From Rhipidocladum racemiflorum (lineage: Eukaryota > Streptophyta > Magnoliopsida > Poales > Poaceae), in NCBI GenBank assembly GCA_036346355.1, contig CM070590.1, positions 45,727,749-45,791,748 of the forward strand: 64,000 nucleotides of DNA, written 5' to 3'. Every line of letters begins with the position of its first letter. The first letter of the stretch is position 1. Position numbers and translations under genes: made by a program. Below the pieces are notes generated by a model. That model was not told where the DNA came from, made no database searches, and saw only the letters and a program-made list of their open reading frames with translations. Of this stretch, positions 33,127 through 44,445 are shown piece by piece.

Positions 33127-33732
33127 CACAGCGCATTTCGCCCACTAACTCTAGGGATCGGGGTGGTTTCCGAGTTCTACGGCACCACGAGAACCCGATC
33201 TACAACTCTCCTACACACGGCCAAGCCGGAGAAGCTCCGAGCTAGCCCAAACTGCGGCAAAATGAGGCGCATTCGGGTAGCCCATGGCCAAAACTAAATC
33301 CGACGCTTAGAATGGCACCACCTACCCCCGATCTCTCACCCTACACCCTACACTACATAATCCTACCCCAAAACCAACCACCCACCAAAACCCTAACACC
33401 CCAAGGCTTATCCCCAACTTCAAGCTACAAGACCAAGCCCCAAATCTACTCCCATGAACGCCCTAAAACCCAAGAACCCACGAATTAACTCCAAGAAGAG
33501 GTCTTACCTTCAAGGAGGATGAAGAAGAAGGAGGGGAAACCGTGTAGGGGAAGAAGGACGCCGGCTTGGGGAGGATCTTGAGGACACCGGGTGGAGGAGT
33601 CACCGGGGAGGAGCCACGGGAGGACGCTGGAGTGGGGAGCTCTCCGGAGACGAGCTTGGGTGGAGGAGAGACGCACCAAGGAGTGGGGAGCAAATGGGGA
33701 GGAAAATGGTGTAGAAACCAAGAAAAATGGGC

Positions 33733-33740
33733 CCTTTATA
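33733..33740 (-). promoter_or_regulatory. TATA box of element E LTR
   Basis: Minus strand TATAAAGG in GAGTATAAAGGGCCC. The 5' LTR copy, the one that would drive the element, is at 41452-41459. Confidence 0.6.
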
Positions 33741-33755
33741 CTCAATCCCCCGCTA

Positions 33756-33928
33756 AATCCGGACTCTCTGGATGTTCAACCCGGAGACTCCGGGTTGGTG
33801 TCTTCGGTAGGGTTAACCCGGACACTCCGGACAATTAGTCCGGATACTCCAGGTTGAGGTGTTCGGGCGAGCTAATCCGGATACTCCGGACATTCCGAAC
33901 GTTTAATCCGGATATTCCAGATTTCCCA
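33756..33928. repeat. TCCGGA-type array, promoter-proximal cluster, E 3' LTR
   Basis: About a dozen short repeats of TCCGGATACTCCGGAC and variants, just upstream of the TATA box in the element's orientation. The 5' LTR copy (41474-41675) is longer by about 40 bp. Confidence 0.85.
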
Positions 33929-33954
33929 GAATTCTTGAAATTAGGGCCATGACA

Positions 33955-33969
33955 AACCCTCCCCCCTTA
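33955..33969 (-). promoter_or_regulatory. Polypurine tract of element E
   Basis: Minus strand TTAAGGGGGGAGGGTT directly before the 3' LTR. Confidence 0.9.
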
Positions 33970-34087
33970 AAGGAATCTCGCCCCGAGATTCAGGACAAGC
34001 GCATAGACAGAGTGGAACACGGATAGACAGTACAGTCACATACGGGTTGACATGTTTGGGGTTGCGAAGAGTTTGCATACTAGCAAC

Positions 34088-35572
34088 TTACATGGTATGG
34101 AAGAACTCAGGATACTCGTTCCTTAGACGATCTTCGGGTTCCCAAGTGGCTTCGTCTTCGGTGTGATTGCTCCATTGAATCTTTTAGAACTTAAGAGTTC
34201 TATGACGAGTCTTGCGTTCTGCTTCATCCAAAACTCGAATAGGGTGTTCTTGGTAAGACAGATCAACTTCAGGCTGAACTTCGAGTTCGTCCACCTGCAG
34301 TGACTCGAAAGGAGTACGGAGGCACTTCTTCAACTGAGATATGTGGAATACATCGTGGACCACTGCTAGAGAGGGAGGAAGCTCCAGCTGATACGCCACT
34401 TGACCACGCCTTGCAAGGATCTGAAAAGGTCCTATGTAGCGAGGTGCCAGCTTTCCCTAAATTCCGAAACGACAGGTGCCCCGGAAGGGAGATACCTTCA
34501 GATAGACATAATCACCAACGTTGAAGGAGAGAGGTCTTCTACGACGGTCAGCATAGTTCTTCTGCCGTGATTGCGCTACCTTCAGGTTTTCTTGAATGGT
34601 CTTCACCTTTTCTTCTGCAGCTTTAACCACATCAGGTCCAAAGAATGGTCGTTCCCCACTCTCGGACCAGTTCAGGGGTGTCCGACAGCTACGACCATAG
34701 AGTGCTTCGAAAGGAGACATTTTGATGCTGGTCTGGTAGCTGTTGTTATAAGCAAACTCGGCAAATGGAAGACATTCGTCCCATTTCTTCCCGAAAGACA
34801 TAACACAAGCTCTCAACATATCCTTAAGGTTCTGATTGACCCTCTCGGTTTGACCGTCAGTTTACGGATGATATGCTGAGCTGTGGAGTAGCTTGGTGCC
34901 CAATGCCTCATGCAAACTATTCCAGAATCGAGAGATAAACTGTGAGCCTCTATCTGAAACTATCCGCTTGGGCACCCCATGAAGGCATACAATTCAGGAG
35001 ATGTACAACTCCGCATAATTCATGGCCCAATAGGTGGTGCGAACGGCTAGGAAATGTGCGGACTTTCTCCACCGGTCGACTATAACCCATATCGAGTCAC
35101 GACCTGAAGAAGTCGTCGGCAGGCCGGTGATGAAATCCATACCAATATCTTCCCACTTCCAACTTGGAATGGGCAACGGCTGAAGAGTGCTAGCTGGCTT
35201 AAGATGTTTAGCTTTCACCCTCTTGCAGACATCGCACTCAGACACATAGTGTGCAATCTCTCGCTTCATGCGCGTCCACTAAAACCGTCGCTTCAGGTCT
35301 TGGTACATTTTGTTACTGTCCGGATGGATTGTAATCACAGAGTTGTGGGCTTCATCGAGAACTTTTCTTCGCAGCTCTTGGTTCTCGGGGACGACCAAGC
35401 GCTCACCGAACAATAAAGTTCCACGGTCATCAAGATGGAAGTCAGTGGCTTGGCCGGAACTCAGTTTGCTGCATATTTGGGCAACGTCACTGTCCCCCTT
35501 TTGAGCTTCCCTAATCTTATCCAACAGCGTGGAATTTAACTCCAGATTAGCCAAGGACCCTTTTTCAACCAT
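34088..35572 (-). pseudogene. Element E integrase with chromodomain, broken by stops
   Basis: Minus strand. HHCC zinc region (DSNKMYQDLKRRF near 35290, then CDVCKRVKA near 35225); core with Asp in GMDFITGL near 35130 and the Glu region before LRACVMSFGKKWDECLPF near 34810; the segment with the second Asp (VSDRGSQF) is near 34950. GPY/F-type text VGDYVYLKVSPFRG near 34520 and VVHDVFHISQLKKCL near 34350 follow. The tail RVLDEAERKTRHRTLKF, stop, KIQWSNHTEDEATWEPED (34130-34240) is a chromovirus chromodomain. Stops break the frame near 34184, 34457, 34994 and 35279. It inserts cDNA; the tail may bind histone marks. Confidence 0.92.
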
Positions 35573-35833
35573 CTCTAAGCCGAGTTTCTGGAATTCGGCA
35601 CAGAGGGTGGCACTCCGGGGTTAAAGAGTGAAACAATTGCATCGAGCCTTGCGACTCAATGCATCAGCCACCACATTGGCTTTTCACGGGTGGTAATGGA
35701 CTTCCAAATTGTAGTCTTTGATTAACTCAAGCCATCTTCTTTGCCTCATATTCAGATCTGCCTGAATGAAGATGTATTTGAGACTCTTATGATCGGTGTA
35801 GATGTTGCACTTGTTCCTAAGGAGATAGTGGCA
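35573..35833 (-). pseudogene. Element E RNase H end and linker to integrase
   Basis: Minus strand continuation after the stop at 35834: text matching RNase H (LRNKCNIYTDHKSLKYIF, DLNMRQRRWLELIKDY near 35730) with a stop near 35615. This joins RNase H to the integrase zinc region. Catalytic function is lost with the frame. Confidence 0.8.
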
Positions 35834-38002
35834 CTAGATTTTTAAGGCGTGGACCACTGCTGCAAGCTCCAAGTCATGAATTGGGTAGTGCTCTTCATGG
35901 CGTTTCAGTTGCCGAGATGCATAGGCGACAACCCGGCTTTCTTGCATAAGTACACAGCCAAGGCCGATACCTGATGCATCACAATACACATCGAACGGCT
36001 TGTGGATATCAGGTTGGGTAAGGATAGGAGCTGTAGTCAGGCGCTGCTTCAGAGTTTGGAATGCTCGCTCACAGCCCACTGACCATTTGAACTCAGCACC
36101 CTTCTTCAGTAGTTCGGTCTTGGGTTTGGCAACCTTGGAGAAGTCCTGAATGAAACGGCGATAGTAGCCGGCAAGCCCAGGAAAACTACGGACCTCTGTG
36201 ACAGTGTTGGGCTGCTCCCACTTGAGAACATCCTGCACTTTACTTGGGTCAACAACGACACCTTGCTCAGAGAGGACGTGTCCTAAGAAATATACCTCCT
36301 TCAGCCAAAACTCGCACTTGCTGAACTTGGCATAAAGGCGATGTTCCCGGAGTCGCCCGAGAACGATGCGAAGGTGTTTTGCATGTTCTTCTTCATTGGC
36401 AGAATAGACTAGGATGTCATCAATGAAGATAACCACAAAAGAATCGAGCTCCTTCATGAAGATAGAGTTCATGAGGTACATGAAGTACGCCGGTGCATTC
36501 GTTAGACCGAACGACATGACGGTGTACTCGTACAATCCATAACGAGTAGAGAAGGCTGTCTTCAGAATCTCCTCGACCCGAATTTTGATTTGATGGTACC
36601 CGAGCCTCAAGTCAATCTTGGAGAACACCCGTGCACCAGCGAGATGATCAAACAGGACATCAATCCGGGGCAGAGGGTACTTATTTTTTACAGTAACTGC
36701 ATTCAAGGGACGATAATCGACACACAAGCGAAGAGAATTATCCTTCTTGGTCACGAAGAGAGCCGAGCAGCCCCAAGGCGAGGAGCTCGGACGAATGAAG
36801 CCCTTGTCCATCAGTTCCTTCAACTGAGTCTTCAGTTCGGCCAATTCATTTGGAGGCATCCTATACGGCCGCTTGGAAACTGGGGCAGTCCCAGGCTGAA
36901 GCTCGACTACGAACTCAATGTCCCGATCGGGCGGCATCCCTGGCAGTTCCGCTGGGAACACATCCGGGTACTCCGAAACCATGGTAATGGACTCTAGCTC
37001 CTCAACTTTAGTGCCATTCAAGGAACAAAGAGCCGCCTCGCCATTCTCAAGAAGCAGGGTTAGCCGATCGCCCCGTAGTCCTTTAAGCGAGATGGAGCGA
37101 TGAGAGCAATCTAGGATAGCCTGCTGCCGTGTGAGCCAATTCATGCCCAAGATGACATCTATCCCACGAAGATCAAGGAGCAGCAGGTTGACAAGAAATG
37201 GAACCCCTTGGATGTGTATAGTGGCTTTTTGGACCACTTGATTAGCAGCAATCTTCGAACCCGGTGCTTCAATTAGGAACGAGGTTTTGCTGCAACTCAC
37301 TTTTATTTGATGTTGCATAGCGAAATCTTTGCTAATGAAAGAATGGGAAGCCCCCGAGTCGAATAACACCCTAGCAGCATGTCCCTCAATGCATAACGTA
37401 CCCATCAACACGGTGGTGCCCTTAGGAATCGCCTCAGCATCCACGTAGTTGACGCGGCCATGGGTAGGTGTAGGAAGTGGAGGTGGTGCAGTCGCGCCTT
37501 GGGGTCTCAGGGCATTGGAATTGTTGCCCCTCCTTGGAAATGGACAATCGCGGATGAAATGCCCTGCACGCCCACAGTTGTAGCATGGGCCCGGTCCAGA
37601 GCTCGTCACCACATGCACTCTGGGCTGTGGCTGCGGAGGCCGAGGAGCAGCGATAGGAAGTCGGGCCATTCCAGCCGGCAGGGGAGGTGCAGGAACAGGG
37701 GCCCTCGGTGGTGGAAGAGGAACAGTCCGGGTCTGCTGTGAACTGCCACCCGCCGAGTACTGCACCGCCCTTTTTCGCTTCTTCTCATCTTGATGGCTCC
37801 TCATATTATACTCCACGGTGATAGCTCGACTCACCATGGCATTAAAGTCGGGGAAATCACAAACAGAGAGCTTATCCTGCATCTTTGCCGTCAGTCTGTT
37901 CATGAAGCGATCTTGCTTCTTCTGATCGGTATCGACTTCCTCCGGCGCATACTGAGCCAAGTAATTGAACTCCCGTGAGTAGTCCATCACTGACTTGCTC
38001 AA
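35834..38002 (-). CDS. Element E gag C-terminus, protease, reverse transcriptase and start of RNase H (722-codon open frame)
   Basis: Longest open frame in the window. Residues 1-80: end of gag capsid. CCHC knuckle CYNCGRAGHFIRDC at 140-153. Aspartic protease motif LFDSGASHSF at 213-222. RT from about 345 (YPDVFPAELPGMP), with DYRPLNAVTVKNKYPLPR at 429-446, SKIDLRLGYHQIKI at 461-474, and the catalytic FIDD at 526-529 (Tyr replaced by Phe, as usual in this lineage). RNase H starts near 660, with the first catalytic Asp in DVYCDASG (671-678) and YASRQLKRHEEHYPIHDLELAAVVHALK at 694-721, where a stop ends the frame. Gypsy order PR-RT-RH-IN is kept. The start codon is an internal Met; gag proper begins upstream. 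Intact length suggests fairly recent activity, but the downstream stops make the element defective. Confidence 0.9.
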   Translation of the reverse strand: MSKSVMDYSREFNYLAQYAPEEVDTDQKKQDRFMNRLTAKMQDKLSVCDFPDFNAMVSRAITVEYNMRSHQDEKKRKRAVQYSAGGSSQQTRTVPLPPPRAPVPAPPLPAGMARLPIAAPRPPQPQPRVHVVTSSGPGPCYNCGRAGHFIRDCPFPRRGNNSNALRPQGATAPPPLPTPTHGRVNYVDAEAIPKGTTVLMGTLCIEGHAARVLFDSGASHSFISKDFAMQHQIKVSCSKTSFLIEAPGSKIAANQVVQKATIHIQGVPFLVNLLLLDLRGIDVILGMNWLTRQQAILDCSHRSISLKGLRGDRLTLLLENGEAALCSLNGTKVEELESITMVSEYPDVFPAELPGMPPDRDIEFVVELQPGTAPVSKRPYRMPPNELAELKTQLKELMDKGFIRPSSSPWGCSALFVTKKDNSLRLCVDYRPLNAVTVKNKYPLPRIDVLFDHLAGARVFSKIDLRLGYHQIKIRVEEILKTAFSTRYGLYEYTVMSFGLTNAPAYFMYLMNSIFMKELDSFVVIFIDDILVYSANEEEHAKHLRIVLGRLREHRLYAKFSKCEFWLKEVYFLGHVLSEQGVVVDPSKVQDVLKWEQPNTVTEVRSFPGLAGYYRRFIQDFSKVAKPKTELLKKGAEFKWSVGCERAFQTLKQRLTTAPILTQPDIHKPFDVYCDASGIGLGCVLMQESRVVAYASRQLKRHEEHYPIHDLELAAVVHALKI

Positions 38003-38527
38003 CTACTTGAGGGCAAGAAACTGCTACTTCTTGATATCCATGAGCCCCTTCGGGATATGATACGCCCGAAAGGCCTCACGGAACTCTGCCTAGGTCACCT
38101 GATGACCGACAGGCTGCATCACCAGGAAGTTGGCCCACCAAGCACCGGCTGGACCCTGAAGCTGCTGCGCCGCGAAGAGTGCCTTCTGAGGATCCTCGCA
38201 ATGAATGAGAGCAAACTTTTGCTCCATGGTGCGCAGCCAATCATCAACCTCCAACGGGTCGCTGGCCCGAGAAAACGTCGGCGGCTGAGTGTGTAGGAAA
38301 TCCAGGTAGCCATTGGGTCAGCCTCGCCCTTCACAGCGGCCACATGGAGCGGCCTGATTCTGAACCAACATCTCTAAGATCCTGTTGGTAGTCTGCTGGT
38401 TCTGTTCTGAGCGCATCAAGACACCCAGCAGATTGGGAGGAGGAGGCGGATCGCCATGGCCAGGCTGCGATCGCCCAGCACCAACATCTCCCATAGTCCT
38501 GCGGGTCCTCATTCTGTCATCAACCAA
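38003..38527 (-). pseudogene. Element E gag N-terminal part, broken
   Basis: Minus strand. The likely start at 38527 reads MVDDRMRTRRTMGDVG; a frameshift or stop follows near 38318. Then the retrotransposon gag domain: PLEVDDWLRTMEQKF near 38250, CEDPQKALFAAQQLQGPAGAWW near 38180, FREAFRAYHIPKGLMDIKK near 38060. Three stops (near 38092, 38030 and 38010) replace Gln or Lys codons. It joins the open frame at 38002. Confidence 0.88.
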
Positions 38528-38844
38528 AGTCAGACAACAAGAGTCAGACCCACACGGAGGGGTTAGGTCTTAAATTTTGATAAACCCGCGAACTAAACCC
38601 AAGTCAGACTGTAGCACTCCGCACTGGAGTCCAACAAGTTAACACACCCAAAACACAGTTCATGATGCAAATGGCATGGCACATGCATGACATGACATGA
38701 ATGCACGATTCCAACGTATTCCCTCACACACCATATATATACATAGGGCGGGATATAAGCACTAACTTCTACCTAATGCATGATGACAGTCCTAATCAAT
38801 TCCCTAAGTGGTCGTCAAGTTTCGGGTTCGTCTTTCTGCACATT
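38528..38844 (-). other. Element E 5' leader
   Basis: Untranslated stretch between PBS and gag, containing a short run of CATGACATG repeats near 38675-38700. No gene. Confidence 0.8.
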
Positions 38845-38856
38845 GCTCTAATACCA
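38845..38856 (-). promoter_or_regulatory. Primer-binding site of element E
   Basis: Minus strand TGGTATTAGAGC, 4 bp from the LTR: an initiator methionine tRNA type site with one changed base, as common in Tekay-like elements. Confidence 0.88.
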
Positions 38857-38860
38857 GCCC

Positions 38861-41706
38861 TGAGAGGGGAGCCGCCCAGACCGTCCCTGAGCTATTTGGA
38901 GGTCCAGTTATCCTAATCGGATTTGGAGGCTAACAACGGGTCGCCGAGGGCGCTCGCAGTGTTAGCACCCAAGCCCAATTGAGACAATAGTAAGACTCTT
39001 CGAATAACTCGACAACAATCCCGGCATTCCCCCGGTATGCGACCCGAAACACGCCTAGGATCCCCGCATACTGGTTTCCAATACCGTATCAATTCAATTT
39101 GCATAAAGGGGGCAACAAACTCGGAACCCCACAACCAGACACGCGCGGAAGCAAGACCAACCAAACAAACCAAACAACCCCGGCACAAAGACAAAACCCC
39201 ACGACCAAAACCAACAACAACAGGGCACGAAGGCCAACAACGGAAGAAACAAGAACGCAAGCACGAGGCGGGTAACAACTTACATCGAGTGTATAATACA
39301 AAAGAGACAAAGTATCCAAGGTAATTAAAACATCGTTTCAAACTAACTATACAGCAAAAGAATCCACATCTATTAAGCAAGACCCAAAAGCGATGCATCT
39401 CCGGAAGTGTTCTGCCACTGAACACTCCCGGGCGTATGCGACGACGAAGGTAGCCTCTACTCAGTGCCCCGCCCGGTCACCGAGAGGCACTAATGACAGA
39501 ACTCACATCTATCCGGGCATTCACCTGAAAATCCACAAAGCAACAGCATGAGTATAGAAGGTACTCGCAAGACTTACCCGTGGTCTATATATGACCGACT
39601 CGAAAGAGTATGCATCTGGATGTAGCAAGGAATCAAGCTTAAGGTACATGTGCGGAAAAGCTTTACTTTGTTGTTTAGTTTCAAACCACTACTCCATTTC
39701 CACAACTTTTATAGCACTTATGAACAGCGCCTATTACTAGAATGAAGTCTGAAACCTTGCAGTTAAAGTGAAACAAGTGTCAACAAAAACAAGCATCACC
39801 ACCACAACCAACCACCATTTCGTTCAAGTTATTACTGCATTGAAGTGTGCTAAGATCAAGCGTGCACATATCCGAGAGTGCGGGAATTCGAATCGCTTAT
39901 TCACCCTGCAGGGGATCATCAATCGCAAGACATGTGCCACAAAGAACCTCATGTCAACCCTCCTACCATCCATACCAATCCGTTGGGGCATCTTCATGCG
40001 GTCTGAGCACCTAGCACCCCCTCGAGCGGACCAAGCCCGACGTGGCCCTCGAGGGTCGGCCTAAGCCTCGCCCTCAACCACGTCACAACCGCCTGATGGC
40101 ATGGCGCATCGAATGGCATGCGATGAAAGAATAGCTTTACCGTTCCATTCCGGCATGCGACTGACAAAGTGTGCTCGATCAAAGGGCAAACAACGGATAG
40201 GTCCTCAATCGACACAGGCGAGACTACCACACTTGAGTCTCCACACCCAAGTGATCCAACTCTCTCGCCCGGTCTCATTTCATAGTCCACTTCTACTCAT
40301 AACCATAACCATTACAACTCGACAAATGTGAAGTAAATTAATCTCAAGCGATGGACCCATCCACCACTTGGCCCATACCCAACATCTAAGCAAACTAAGC
40401 ATGGACACAATATAATTACCCATACTGGCTCCAAGGAAGGTGTTCATCAAGTATGAAGGAGTGTATGTGCAACAAATAGGATCTAGTACAATTTCCACAG
40501 TTAAACTCCTAATGCGTACTTAAACATCCAATAAGCAGTTCATTCACAAAAATAGAATTACAATTAGGGTTGAATATGCTTAGGTCCTTGCCTTGTGCTT
40601 CTGCTTGCGGATCAACCACGACTTGCTCTTCGGCAGTCCCCTCAACCACGGTCACGTCAGTCGCCGCGGTCTCGTTCTCTACACGAGTACAATGCATAAA
40701 TGAGATGCATGCAAATGCAATTGAAATGGATTACAATGAAGCACCCCACCCAACAGACCAGCCAATCCGAACAGTACGGATATTTACTCCGGATAGTCCG
40801 GATAAGCCAGACACTCTGGGCGACTTGCCCGGACATTCCGGACATAGCGCATTTCGCCCGCTAACTCTAGGGATTAGGGTGGTTTCTGAGTTCTACGGCA
40901 CCATGAGAACCCGATCTACAACTCTCCTACACACGGCCAAGCCGGAGAAGCTCCAAGCGCCCAAACCGCGACAAAATGAGGCGCATTCGGGTAGCCCATG
41001 GCCAAAACTAAATCCGACGCTTAGAATGGCACCACCTACCCCCGATCTCTCACCCTACACCCTACACTACATAATCCTACCCCAAAACCAACCAACCACC
41101 AAAACCCTAACACCCCAAGGCTTACCCCCAACTTCAAACTACAAGACCAAGCCCCAAATCTACTCCCATGGACGCCCTAGAACCCAAGAACCCACGAATT
41201 AACTCCAAGAAGAGGTCTTACCTTCAAGGAAGTTGAATAATAAGGAGGGGAAACCGCGTAGGGGAAGAAGGACGCCAGCTTGGGGAGGATCTTGAGGACA
41301 CCGGGATGGAGGAGTCGCCGGGGAGGAGCCACAGGAGGACGCCGGAGTGGGGAGCTCACCAGAGACGAGCTTGGGTGGAGGAGAGACGCACCAAGGAGTG
41401 GGGAGCAAATGGGGAGGAGAAGAAATGTTGGAGAAACCAAGAAAAACGGGCCCTTTATACTCAATCCCCCGCTAAATCCGGACTCTCTGGATGTTCAACC
41501 AGGAGACTCCGGGTTGGTTTTTTCGGTAGGGTTAACCCGGACACTCCGGACAATTAGTCCGGATACTCCGGGTTGAGGTGTTCGGGCGAGCTAATCCGGA
41601 TACTCCGGACATTCAATCCGGGCATTCTGGGTTATATCCAGACATTCCAGACGTTTAATCCGGATACTCCGGATTTCCCAGAATTCTTAAAATTAGGGCC
41701 ATGACA
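38861..41706 (-). mobile_element. Element E 5' LTR
   Basis: 2,846 bp, similar to 31144-33954 throughout. The extra length comes mainly from an expanded TCCGGA array (41474-41675). TATA box at 41452-41459, donor-like site at 41221, acceptor-like site at 39525. Confidence 0.93.
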
Positions 41707-41711
41707 GATTG

Positions 41712-42260
41712 GCTTTGTCTCTAGTCTAGAAATTGTGCCAAGTAATGCTTTTGAGCTAGTTAGCAAAAAAAATTTTGAAATATGCCATTGGATATGACTT
41801 AGAATGACATATTCTGAACTTGAGTAGCTTGGTGTCGTACTTTGTCAAGATAGTCACTTGCATAATCCTCAAAGCTCCTTATGGTTGCATTTCATCCATA
41901 TTTTGCTCTCTTGATGCCTATATCGCAAAAAGGGGGAGAAAATGTAGAAAAGGCATCGTAGGGGGTTATTTAAAAAAATGCTTACTCATGATCAAGTTGA
42001 TAAATTGTTCTTGCATCGAATCATGAGCAAATTTGGTTGAAATTTGGAGCAATTTGGAAGGTTTTCAGACATTTAGAGCCTTTCGTGGAAAACTTGTTCT
42101 TTTCTTGATTGAGCTCTAAATCCTGTTGCGTCTACTTGGTCTTGACCTTGCTTTCTCTTTCAAATGAACCAAGTATGATTTTTGGCAATTAAAATTGCTT
42201 CTTTTCCTTATTTTTTTCAAACTCAAATGATGCCTTTCGTGGATTTGTCAATATACTCAT
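41712..42260 (+). other. Element C 3' untranslated region, second part
   Basis: Continues the sequence left at 31143. Non-coding, with a PPT-like AAAAAGGGGGAGAAAATG near 41928. Nothing else recognised. Confidence 0.88.
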
Positions 42261-42272
42261 CAAAGGGGAGAT
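42261..42272 (+). promoter_or_regulatory. Polypurine tract of element C
   Basis: CAAAGGGGAGAT directly before the 3' LTR. Confidence 0.88.
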
Positions 42273-43975
42273 TGAAGGACCATGTGGAGGTCCACTCGTG
42301 TTTGTGATGAGTATTTGACATGTATTTGAGCTTGGGCTACTCGTGTTTGAAGTTTGATTCGAATTTGAATTGAAATTTGAAGCAATTTGGATTAACACTG
42401 TGCCAAGCGGCAGTACTGGCCAGGAGGGCAATCGCTTTTTTTCCAGAGAGGGTGCATTTACTGTGCACCATCAAGCGGCACTACCGCCAGGGTTAGGCGG
42501 TATTGCCAGCCGAGCGGCAGTACCGGCCTTTGCACTGCGGTAGTGCCGGCCAAGCTCCGATGCATTCTGTTTTTAATGAACAAATGGGTTAATGGATGAT
42601 TAATTGGTTCATTAATTTCACTTTAATGTTGGGCAATGCTATGTGATGTGTTTCCTTGTCTTTTGATGTGTGCAGGGCTCCAATCCAAGGTCACGGTGAG
42701 GCGAAGGAAGGACGGGACTAGGCGAGGAGCGCCGGAGGTCCGGGAGGCCGGTGATCGCTGGAGGATGGCCGGAGTTGGAGCGGGTGCAAGTCAAATGGTC
42801 AAGGGAATCATGAGGACGCTAGCATGACACTGCACGGATCAAGGAGGGCCGTTCGATCGCAGTTCATGAAGATAGTGTAGTGGTTAAGTCTAGCAGCTTT
42901 GAGAAGCGTGCAAAACCCATTATGTTAGTGGGTTTCGGGTTAGCCCAAGAGATGGATTGAGTAGCGTTAATCCTAGCCCTTGATGGAGTGCCCTAGGGTT
43001 TGGGACTCATCCAAGGGTGGAAGATGTCCCTAGAGTAGTATAAATATAGGGGTGGAGGGAAGCCTCCATGCCCATTCATCTTTGAGAAGTTTTGTGCTCC
43101 TTTGAGCTTTGCCCACATGAAGTGAGGCTTTGTAAAAACTTCAAAAAAATACAAAAATATTTTCCTCATTTTTGAATTTATATTCCGCATTTACATTATG
43201 TCTTTACATTCCGCAATTTAAATTCAGTCTTTACTTTCTCGCAATTTAATTTCTGCAAGTTGATTTTGCCTCCCCTCCTTCTACTTGCTTTTGGTTCTTC
43301 ATGCCTAGATGAGTGATTGATTGGATGAATCTTCGTTGAGATCATATCCCAATCCTCTAGGCAACCCTTCTTGTCTTGCGAGAAAACCGATCTTTGAGCG
43401 TTCATGAAGAAATCTTTGTAGATCGAGTATTTGGGTTGGTTCTTGCGTACTCTAGGTTGCTGTGACTAGTGAGAGTATATCCAAGTCTTTCTTGATCATC
43501 AAATCCACACGAGCAACGCTAGGTCGCGAAGTTGCATTTTCTTGCGTTCTTGGTATCTCCCCTCTTCAAATGGTAAGGTCGGAACTTTGACATCAATCCT
43601 TGCGATTGATTGTGTGAATAAGTTCCTGACATCCTTTAGAGGGTATCTACCAAGTTTCATGAGCAACAGACCGCTAGATCAATAGTTTCATCAATTTGGT
43701 CTTGGTCACGGGTTGTTTTTCTACACCCTGTTCTTGAGCCCAGCAGTACCGCCATCCACGAGCTGTAGTACCCGCTAGGCGGCAGTACCACCCTTGAAGA
43801 GCGGTAGTGCCGGCCTTAGGGTTTTTTTTGCTAACCTGTTTGCTCCAGAATTTCCGATTCTTTTTGGAGGAGTTCTTCTTGGGTGTTATTTGTCCAAAGA
43901 GAGGGAGAAGTTTTATTTTGGCCAATTTTGGATCATTCACCCCCTCCACCCTCTGATCGCCATTCCGATCTTTCA
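42273..43975 (+). mobile_element. Element C 3' LTR
   Basis: 1,703 bp, TGAAGGACC...GATCTTTCA. TATA box at 43039-43046; palindromic clusters at 42405-42560 and 43740-43820, both shorter than in the 5' LTR. Confidence 0.93.
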
Positions 43976-44445
43976 ATCTAGTTCCAATGACATTAAAATC
44001 AGAAGGTGGTGAAACTAGTTTCTAGACTTTATTTCACCCAAAATTCTCTAATTCCTCATGCATGGCATTGATCCAAGATTCGTTAGTTAATGCATGAGAT
44101 ATATCTTTGGGTTCAAAAGAAGCAACTAGTGCAGAATGAGCATGAGTGTAAGAATGGAAAATCCTGGATTGGGTGACTCTCATTTAGGTCTCCAATCATT
44201 TATTCATATGGATGCATTTTCTGAATGTGCAAGGGAGCTATAGCTTCAGAAATTTCTTCTTCTCCTTCTTCATTTTCAGCATGTACAGATGATGTTGTAG
44301 CTTGAGGATGGTCAGATGTAGGTGATGTAGTAGTAGGTGCCAAAGGGGCTACAGCTGGTTGTGCATTAGGAAGAGTCAGCACCTCATCCTCAACATCATC
44401 ATCATTGTTCTCATGAACAAAAATACTCTCTCCCTGAACAAGTGC
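43976..44445 (-). pseudogene. Element B: RT N-terminus and integrase C-terminal linker
   Basis: Minus strand. Near 44000 it reads KLVSPPSDFNVIGTR, which continues as WVFKN at 4650. Upstream lie SWINAMHEEL near 44070 and ALVASFEPKD near 44120, with frame damage near 44165. TAA 44200-44202 sits at the same place as in A (after HPYE). 44203-44382 is the Pro/Thr/Glu-rich linker after integrase. Near 44440 the text jumps to a short remnant of the integrase start (LDHLQFNLLEANGT), showing that the catalytic core was deleted in two steps. Confidence 0.88.

Larger units (their letters stand above)
31144..33954 (-). mobile_element. Element E 3' LTR
   Basis: 2,811 bp; minus strand TGTCATGGCC...CCCCTCTCA. 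It holds a TATA box (33733-33740), a donor-like AAG/GTAAGAC at 33507, an acceptor-like TTTTCAG/GTGAGG at 31808 and two TCCGGA arrays. The ORFs inside (such as 31320-31607) are duplicated only because the LTR is. Confidence 0.93.
31144..41706 (-). mobile_element. Element E: Tekay-like Ty3/gypsy chromovirus, complete in structure
   Basis: 10,563 bp on the minus strand, with LTRs 31144-33954 (3') and 38861-41706 (5') and perfect TSD GATTG (31139-31143 and 41707-41711). PBS, gag, protease, RT, RNase H, integrase and a chromodomain follow in gypsy order. RT wording, the TGGTATTAGAGC PBS and LTRs of 2.8 kb point to the Tekay/Del lineage of chromoviruses; that is from family knowledge. The chromodomain in this lineage is thought to guide integration to heterochromatin. 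Gag and integrase carry stops. Confidence 0.95.
4651..43975 (+). mobile_element. Element C: Sirevirus-type Ty1/copia retrotransposon, split by D, A and E
   Basis: Plus-strand copia element with two similar LTRs (4651-6415 and 42273-43975), PBS, degraded gag, RT/RNase H, long 3' untranslated region and PPT. Three other retrotransposons are nested in it; without them it is about 9.7 kb. It sits in the RT gene of B: the minus-strand frame reads ...NVIGTR on the right flank and WVFKN on the left. No 5-bp TSD is present. Left flank ...CCCAT and right flank ATCTAG share only AT, so part of the duplication was lost or integration was irregular. Protease and integrase are missing. Confidence 0.93.

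Noticed and set aside
34571..34879. Plus-strand ORFs opposite E pol (also 36590-36997 and 37460-37741)
   Set aside because: Mirror frames of the real minus-strand pol and gag.
40570..41202. 210-codon ORF in E's 5' LTR
   Set aside because: The 3' LTR copy is interrupted by frame changes and the protein is low in complexity; best read as non-coding LTR.
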